Source: DAOMFB01 sp963801475
GTDB lineage: Bacteria; Acidobacteriota; Thermoanaerobaculia; UBA5066
Assembly (NCBI GenBank): GCA_963801475.1
Contig: CAWDEX010000001.1
Location: forward strand, 1,426,001-1,490,000
Reading direction: 5' to 3'
Length of the DNA: 64,000 nt
Positions 59,168 to 64,000 of this stretch are shown piece by piece; within the stretch, counting starts at the first letter, position 1, and each line of letters begins with the position of its first letter. The notes beneath the pieces are model-generated. The model did not search any database. It had not been told where the DNA came from and was given only the letters and a program-made list of their open reading frames with translations. The translations under genes and the position numbers were made by a program.

Positions 59168-59227
59168 GTCTCACGATACCGCGTTCAGCGGCGAGCGCAG
59201 CGAGTCCGCTGCAGCGCGGGGTCACGC
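59168..59227 (-). repeat. attC site H (60 bp, array 2)
   Basis: On the minus strand it runs GCGTGAC to GTGAGAC. The centre has the complete family hairpin (plus strand CAGCGGCGAGCGCAGCGAG). The core is degenerate, GTG in place of GTT. Confidence 0.75.
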
Positions 59228-59313
59228 GGGCGGCGTACCCGGGAGGCGCTCAGGTTCGCTCGTTCACCGCTGCAGGAAGACACCCAGCGGTCGGACTACC
59301 TCGGAACGAATCA

Positions 59314-59499
59314 CTAACGCCGCGGCCGCGAATCACGGTTGGCCTTCTTCAGGATGGCGATGAAGAGGATGACGGACAGGACGGCGAGGCTGAGGAGGAC
59401 GACATTGAGTGGGCGGCCTTCAAAGGCCGGTGATACGCCTGCGTAGAGAAAGAAGAGCGCGGCGAGGGCGAACGACACCAGCTCCGTAATCCTATTCAT
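59314..59499 (-). CDS. Small two-helix membrane protein (cassette gene)
   Basis: A 61-residue protein with two hydrophobic segments (ELVSFALAALFFLYAGV and LNVVLLSLAVLSVILFIAIL) and a basic tail KKANRDSRPRR. No family is recognised. It starts at ATG 59499 and ends in TAG, 86 bases before attC H. Confidence 0.6.
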   Translation of the reverse strand: MNRITELVSFALAALFFLYAGVSPAFEGRPLNVVLLSLAVLSVILFIAILKKANRDSRPRR

Positions 59500-59839
59500 G
59501 ACTCAGTCTCGTGAAGACGACGTCGTCCCTTCTCTCCAAGGTCCAGGCCGCCGAACTATAAGTAGACGGACGGCCGCGAGACTGGATCGGAGAAAAGCCC
59601 GTCGGCCTGGTCCGCCAGCCGAGATCGTCTGGTTCAGATGGCATGGCGGTCACGCGCAACATCTTAAGGGACTAACCGGAGGCATCGAGCCTGCGAGTCA
59701 GGCCGACGAAGGTCGTGCCGAAGGCCATCAGTGTCAGGCCGACGCCCTGGCCGCTCATGCCTCCACCGCCTTTATTGCGAGCTCCGCGACGCGGGGGACG
59801 GGGGGTGGCTGGCTTCGGGGGCACTGAGGCAGACGGCGG
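59500..59839. other. Noncoding gap with a possible attC site
   Basis: The minus strand has GCCTGAC at 59703-59697 and GTTGCGC at 59660-59654, exactly the two cores of attC C, 50 bases apart end to end. GTCAGGCCGACG occurs at 59697-59708 and 59732-59743. No gene is supported; the remaining bases show nothing I can name. Confidence 0.5.
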
Positions 59840-62386
59840 TTATGTCGATCGTGTCAGGCCCATGCGGCGGAGGAGGCCCTGGTAGCGACCGTCGGGGTGC
59901 AGGGGCTTAAAGCGCGGATCGACGTTCAGGTACGGCATGAAGCCCGATTCCTCCTCGTAGGCCTTGTTCAGCCAGTCGAAGGTCCGATCGGCATTGCCGA
60001 GACCTTCGTGGACGACGGCGATGTCGTAGGCCGAAACGTACTGGCTCTTCGACTTCTCGAGCAGGTCGGAAAGAAGCTCTTCCGCGCCAGAACGGTTTCC
60101 GGACCTGGCGAAGACGTGGGCCAGGGCCGCCGTTCGCAGCTTCGAGAGAGCCTTCCCCGACTTGAACGCCGAGAGGGCCTCCGGATACCGGCCGAGCTGC
60201 TCGTAGGCCCATCCCATGACGACGAGCGCCCAAACGTTCGAAGCGTCGAGAGCCAGCGCGCGACGAGACACCTCGGCCGCTTTCCGGAAATCGCCTGCCA
60301 GGAGCTCGTGCCAGCCGAAGCAGCCCAGGCCCATCGAATCGAAGGGATCGAGCTCCACCGCCTTTCGGCACTCCTCGGCGGAATCCCGGGTCCGGTTCAT
60401 GCAGAGAAGAAAATGCGCGTAGTCGTGTCGCACGTGGGAGTTGCTCGGGTCGAGCTCGATGGCGCGCCGGAAGTCCGTCTCGGCTCCGCGCCAGTTCCAC
60501 TGCGTGTGCAGCTTGGCGAGCGCGAGAGCGGCATAGCCGTTCGCCAGCGTCGGGTCGAGCTCGATGGCCCGGCTGGCGGCGCGCTGGACCTTCAGGAAGA
60601 GCTCTTTTGGCTCGCCGGCGCCGAACAGGCCCTGGAAATAGAGCTCGCCGGCCAGAGCCGCCTGCGCGGGCGCGTAATTCGGATCGATCGAGATCGCCTT
60701 TTCGTTCTCGCCGCGCAGATACGCCTCGTAGGCCTGCGGGTTGACCGGCCGAGCCAGCGCCAGGCGGACCTGCGGGCTCGGCTTCAGGGTTCGCTCGATC
60801 CCCTGGGCCACGGACTCCGCCACCTCGGATTGAAGGGCGAGAATCTGGTTCAGATCCCGGTCATAGGTCTCGGCCCAGACCTGCACCTCGTCCTTCACGC
60901 GGATCAGTTTCGCGGAAATCCGGACGTGGCTGCCGTCCCGCCGGACGCTGCCGTCCACCACGTACGCCACGCGGAGGTCCCGCCCGATCTGCTTGACGCG
61001 ATTCTTCGTCCCCTGGTACTGGCGGACGGAGGCGCTCCCGATCACGCCGAGCCGGTCCGGGTAGAGGCGTCCGAGCACCGAGATCATCTCGTCGAGGAGA
61101 CCCTCGGCGAAATAGGACTGCTCGGGGTCCTTCCCGAGATCCTCGAGCGGCAGTACGGCCACCATGACCTTGCCGGGCGACCAGATGAGCCTTCGTCCGA
61201 GATAGGTCCCGGCCGCGAGCGCCGCGGCCGCCGTTCCAAGGCCTCCGATGACCCACCGGCGCGTCTTGAGCGTACGGACCTTCTGCAGCTCGACGAGAGC
61301 CTTCCGGATCCCGGTGGCCGAGGGAGACCGCCGGTCGGGGTCCTTCTCGAGTGCCTCGAGGATCACCCGCTCGAGCGCCTGCGGCACTTCCGGGCGAAGG
61401 GCCGTCGGCCGTGGCGGGGCCTCTGTCGCAATGGTCTTCAGGACGTGTGCCGCGCTGTCGCCCCGGAAGGGCCGTCTCCCGGTCGCCATCTCGAAAAGGA
61501 CGACGCCGAGGGAGAAGAGATCCGTCCGCGCGTTTACCGGCTTTCCGCCGGCCTGCTCCGGCGACATATAAGCGATCGTCCCCATCGTCGTGCCGGGCGT
61601 GGTGAGCGTCTCGTCGGGTACGGTGGCCGAGTCCGGCGAGGTCGTCGGGACGGCTGCGGCCTCCGGGTGATCGGCCGTCAGCTTGGCGAGCCCGAAGTCG
61701 AGCACCTTCGCCTCGCCGTGAGCGGTGACGAAGATGTTGGCGGGCTTGATGTCCCGGTGAACGATCCCCTTGGCGTGCGCCGCAGCGAGGGCGTCGGCGA
61801 TCTGGCTGCCGAAGGCGATCACGTCGTCGACCGGCAGGGCTCCGCCCTCGATGCAGTCTTTCAGCGACCGTCCCTCGAGCAGCTCCATGACGAAGAAGGG
61901 GCGGTCCCCGAACGTGCCGACGTCGTGGATGGTGCAGATGTTCGGATGGTTCAGGGACGAGGCGGCACGCGCCTCCCGCTCGAAGCGCCCGAGCGCGTCC
62001 GGATCGGCAGCGAAGCGGCTCGGGAGGAATTTGAGGGCGACGCTTCGCCCGAGGCGGCTGTCGCGGGCCTCGTAGACCTCACCCATCCCTCCTCGTCCGA
62101 GCATTCGAAGGACGACGTAGGCACCGGCCTGGGTCCCGGCCGGGATCGTCCCCTCGAGGGGCGGCTCGGATGGCCCGGCCGAAGACTTCTCGAAGACCCG
62201 GCCGGCGAGGTCGCCCTTGAGAAGAAGCGCCTCGACCTCTCTCCGGAGTTCCACGTCCGCGCCGCATGCGTCGTGTAGGAAGAAGGCTCGCTCTGCCTCG
62301 GGGCGGGCGACCGCCGACCGATAGATCCGTTCCACGTCCCGCCATCGTTCGGGAGACAGGGTCGCCTTCGAGATGTCTGCGGTCAC
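59840..62386 (-). CDS. Serine/threonine protein kinase with TolB-like and TPR regions
   Basis: The 848-residue protein starts with a helical 60-residue region, then a PknB-type kinase domain: GRGGMGEVYEARD, the Lys in VALKFLP, catalytic HRDIKPANIF, DFGLAK and the APE-like SPEQAGG. A membrane segment (GGLGTAAAALAAGTYLG) follows near residue 390, then a TolB N-terminal-like domain (AVLPLEDLGKDPEQSYFAEG) and six or more TPR motifs (residues about 560-830). I chose GTG 62386 because GGAGG lies six bases before it; the longer frame begins within the protease gene's end. The architecture is common in Acidobacteriota. Confidence 0.93.
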   Translation of the reverse strand: MTADISKATLSPERWRDVERIYRSAVARPEAERAFFLHDACGADVELRREVEALLLKGDLAGRVFEKSSAGPSEPPLEGTIPAGTQAGAYVVLRMLGRGGMGEVYEARDSRLGRSVALKFLPSRFAADPDALGRFEREARAASSLNHPNICTIHDVGTFGDRPFFVMELLEGRSLKDCIEGGALPVDDVIAFGSQIADALAAAHAKGIVHRDIKPANIFVTAHGEAKVLDFGLAKLTADHPEAAAVPTTSPDSATVPDETLTTPGTTMGTIAYMSPEQAGGKPVNARTDLFSLGVVLFEMATGRRPFRGDSAAHVLKTIATEAPPRPTALRPEVPQALERVILEALEKDPDRRSPSATGIRKALVELQKVRTLKTRRWVIGGLGTAAAALAAGTYLGRRLIWSPGKVMVAVLPLEDLGKDPEQSYFAEGLLDEMISVLGRLYPDRLGVIGSASVRQYQGTKNRVKQIGRDLRVAYVVDGSVRRDGSHVRISAKLIRVKDEVQVWAETYDRDLNQILALQSEVAESVAQGIERTLKPSPQVRLALARPVNPQAYEAYLRGENEKAISIDPNYAPAQAALAGELYFQGLFGAGEPKELFLKVQRAASRAIELDPTLANGYAALALAKLHTQWNWRGAETDFRRAIELDPSNSHVRHDYAHFLLCMNRTRDSAEECRKAVELDPFDSMGLGCFGWHELLAGDFRKAAEVSRRALALDASNVWALVVMGWAYEQLGRYPEALSAFKSGKALSKLRTAALAHVFARSGNRSGAEELLSDLLEKSKSQYVSAYDIAVVHEGLGNADRTFDWLNKAYEEESGFMPYLNVDPRFKPLHPDGRYQGLLRRMGLTRST

Positions 62387-62405
62387 GTGAGCCCTCCGGA
62401 GACTC

Positions 62406-62885
62406 TCACGTTTCGACCGCGTCCCGGACAAGTTCGGCGACACGGGGGAGGGAGGAGGCGACTTCGGGGCTCAGCTCGGCGTGGAGGCCCTCGGGAAGGG
62501 TCTTCACGGAGACGACGATGAGGACGACCTCGGGGGCGTGCCCGAGGAGGGCGGCGGACTCGACGAGGTCCTTGAGTCCGATGTCGTGGGCGCTGAGCGT
62601 TTTCGGGTAGTCCGAGGCGAAGCGTGGACGGATGACGCGGACGGTTCCGGGAGGCTGGCCGTCCATGGTCGCATCGACGAGAACGATCCGCTCGAAGTCC
62701 TGGAAGAGGGAAAGGAGGTGGAAGCCCCCCGTCCCGCCGTCGAGAAGGGTCACGTGCGGCGGCCAGGATTCCTGCTCCAGCCGCCGCACCGCGTGAACGC
62801 CGGCCCCCTCGTCGCCGAGAAGAACGTTTCCCACGCCCAGAACCAGGACCGGCCGGGCTTTCTCCTCCGGCCGGTCCCCGATCAC
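62406..62885 (-). CDS. NiFe hydrogenase maturation protease (HyaD/HupD family)
   Basis: The 159-residue endopeptidase cuts the C-terminal tail off the large subunit after nickel insertion. It has VLGVGNVLLGDEGAGVHAV near residue 15 (the Glu of the metal site), IVLVDAT near 70 and SAHDIGLKDLV near 98 (Asp and His ligands). The GTG at 62885 overlaps the cytochrome stop by four bases, so it belongs to the hydrogenase operon. Confidence 0.9.
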   Translation of the reverse strand: MIGDRPEEKARPVLVLGVGNVLLGDEGAGVHAVRRLEQESWPPHVTLLDGGTGGFHLLSLFQDFERIVLVDATMDGQPPGTVRVIRPRFASDYPKTLSAHDIGLKDLVESAALLGHAPEVVLIVVSVKTLPEGLHAELSPEVASSLPRVAELVRDAVET

Positions 62886-63562
62886 GGCTTCTCCGCCGGC
62901 CTCTCGACGAACTTCCATCCTCCGACCATGGAGGAGATGACGCCGCGTCCCTCGACGTAGTCGTGGTAGAAGACGAGGTAGACGTGGATCATCGAGAAGA
63001 CGATGAAGAACCACATCGTCATGTGGTGCCACTGGCGGACCGCGAAGTCGCCGCCCATCAGCGGCACGATCCAGGCGAAGAGGTGCGGCAGCTTCGCCGT
63101 GCTCATCGCGGCGTAGAGCCCGAACCCCGTCACGCACTGGAACAGGAAGGCCAGGAACGAGACGAAGTAGGTGAACCCGGCGATCGGGTTGTGGCCGATC
63201 GACAGGAGGTGCGACGCCTTGGCCTGGAGGATGTCGACCTTCAGGACCTCGACGGCCTCGCGGCGCTGGTCCTTCCGGAAGGGGAGGAACTTCGGCCAGC
63301 GGGCCCAGGTGTTGCCGACGAAGCCCCAGTAGATGCGGACGACGAAGTTGAAGAAGAAGACGAACGCGGCCACGAAGTGGATGAAGCGGACGGTGCCGAA
63401 CCAGTAGCTGAAGGAAGCCTCCTGGGCGCTCTGGAGGGCCGGGGGGGTGCCGATGAGGTAGCCGGTGACCGCCAGCACGACGACGCAGAGCGCGTTCACC
63501 CAGTGGTAGAAACGGACGGGCAGCTCCCAGACGTAGACGCGCCGGACTTCATGTTTCTTCAT
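62882..63562 (-). CDS. NiFe hydrogenase b-type cytochrome subunit
   Basis: The 226-residue membrane protein has four hydrophobic helices and His residues placed for two haems: FYHWVNAL, RFIHFVAAFVFFF, RQWHHMTMWF and MIHVYLVFYH. It passes electrons from hydrogen oxidation to the quinone pool. Only 10 bases separate it from the large-subunit stop, so the operon order is large subunit, cytochrome, protease. Confidence 0.93.
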   Translation of the reverse strand: MKKHEVRRVYVWELPVRFYHWVNALCVVVLAVTGYLIGTPPALQSAQEASFSYWFGTVRFIHFVAAFVFFFNFVVRIYWGFVGNTWARWPKFLPFRKDQRREAVEVLKVDILQAKASHLLSIGHNPIAGFTYFVSFLAFLFQCVTGFGLYAAMSTAKLPHLFAWIVPLMGGDFAVRQWHHMTMWFFIVFSMIHVYLVFYHDYVEGRGVISSMVGGWKFVERPAEKP

Positions 63563-63572
63563 GGAGCGCCTC

Positions 63573-64000
63573 CTAGAGGACCTTGACCTGCTGGAGGTGC
63601 CGTCCCTTTTCGTCGTAGAGGTGCACGGCGCAGGCGATGCACGGGTCGAACGAGTGGATGGTCCGGAGGATCTCCAGCGGCTGCTCCGGATTGGCGACGG
63701 GCGTCCCGACCAGCGCGGCCTCGTACGCCGAGCGCTGCCCCTTGGCGTCGCGCGGCGAGGCGTTCCAGGTGCTGGGGACGACGAGCTGGTAGTTGTCGAT
63801 CTTCCGGTCCTTGATGACGATCCAGTGGGCCAGGGCCCCGCGCGGCGCCTCGGACAGGCCGACGCCCTTCGCCTCGGCCGGCCAGGTCGCGGGATCCCAT
63901 TTCGCGCCGTTGAACGTCCGCGTGTCGCCGTTCTTGATGTTCGCGAGGAGCTGGCCGTAGAACTCCTTCGCCCAGCGGGCGATCAGCTTCGTCTCGAGTC
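63573..64000 (-). CDS. NiFe hydrogenase large subunit, C-terminal part (partial)
   Basis: The gene runs off the window; 142 codons with the stop at 63573 are seen. GALAHWIVIKDRKIDNYQ and the C-terminal nickel motif DPCIACAVH are intact, followed by a 15-residue tail LYDEKGRHLQQVKVL, the part that the downstream protease removes. The presence of a cytochrome b gene places it with membrane-bound uptake hydrogenases. The small subunit must lie beyond the window. Confidence 0.95.
   Translation of the reverse strand, partial: LETKLIARWAKEFYGQLLANIKNGDTRTFNGAKWDPATWPAEAKGVGLSEAPRGALAHWIVIKDRKIDNYQLVVPSTWNASPRDAKGQRSAYEAALVGTPVANPEQPLEILRTIHSFDPCIACAVHLYDEKGRHLQQVKVL

Larger units (their letters stand above)
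58592..59703 (-). mobile_element. Second attC-bearing cassette array (array 2)
   Basis: Two small minus-strand genes (DUF1801 and a 61-residue membrane protein) lie between attC-type sites at 58592, 59168 and, less surely, 59654. The site at 59168 aligns base for base with attC E of array 1, so the two arrays use one site family. No integrase is adjacent. Confidence 0.65.

Noticed and set aside
59228..59313. Extra attC in the gap after the 61-residue gene
   Set aside because: GCAGCGG and GTTAGTG are present but unpaired; spacing does not fit the family.
1..64000. CRISPR arrays, IS elements, rRNA and prophage genes
   Set aside because: I saw no regularly spaced direct repeats, transposase motifs, rRNA sequence or phage structural genes.

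Overview
The window is high-GC bacterial DNA (clearly above 65% G+C over most of its length) from a Gram-negative-type organism: it encodes an RND pump with a TolC-family outer membrane protein, several lipoproteins, a TRAP-type periplasmic binding protein and Hfq. The acidobacterial-looking elements are a Ser/Thr kinase fused to TolB-like and TPR regions, a DUF2911 protein, and a response regulator with a Pro/Glu-rich linker and a conserved C-terminal helix. Acidobacteriota is my best guess from gene content alone; I could not test it.

Layout. 0.1-5.8 kb: a tightly coupled leucine/branched-chain catabolic operon (B12-binding methylmalonyl-CoA mutase subunit, methylcrotonyl-CoA carboxylase beta, methylglutaconyl-CoA hydratase, biotin carboxylase, separate biotin carrier, HMG-CoA lyase). 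5.8-18.9 kb: housekeeping genes on the plus strand (response regulator, valS, birA, RNA methyltransferase, comEC, miaA-hfq, TPR lipoprotein, Crp/Fnr regulator, phosphatidyltransferase, tRNA-Gly). 18.9-21.8 kb, minus strand: rfbB, a DUF502 membrane protein and a phosphoesterase. 22.0-24.2 kb: feoAB. 24.2-30.4 kb, minus strand: an RND efflux operon led by a TetR regulator with a perfect inverted repeat in front of it. 30.5-32.6 kb: DUF2911 protein and an MFS transporter. 32.6-37.5 kb: hypF-C-D-E. 37.5-40.4 kb: a frameshifted alpha/beta hydrolase, a TRAP binding protein and a LysE exporter.

40.4-44.5 kb differs from the rest. It is a run of small, lower-GC genes, all on the minus strand, each followed by a 60-74 bp palindromic site with GTTRRRY/RYYYAAC-like ends. 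This is the architecture of an integron gene-cassette array without an integrase (a CALIN). A second, shorter array with the same attC family lies at 58.6-59.7 kb. The two arrays bracket about 14 kb of ordinary genes: an OPT transporter, a DUF885 peptidase, an alkyltransferase, two FAD enzymes, a transketolase, an aminotransferase, hypB-hypA, a lipase-like hydrolase, a ferredoxin and two small-domain proteins. 59.8-64 kb, minus strand: the kinase-TPR protein, then the end of a NiFe uptake hydrogenase operon (maturation protease, cytochrome b, C-terminus of the large subunit).

The hydrogenase genes work together across the window: HypA/HypB insert nickel, HypC-F build the Fe(CN)2CO group, and the HyaD-type protease trims the large subunit. 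Four genes are interrupted by apparent frameshifts (a response regulator, an alpha/beta hydrolase, an EthD protein and a YciI-like gene). Some could be sequence errors; the two inside the cassette region could be real decay.
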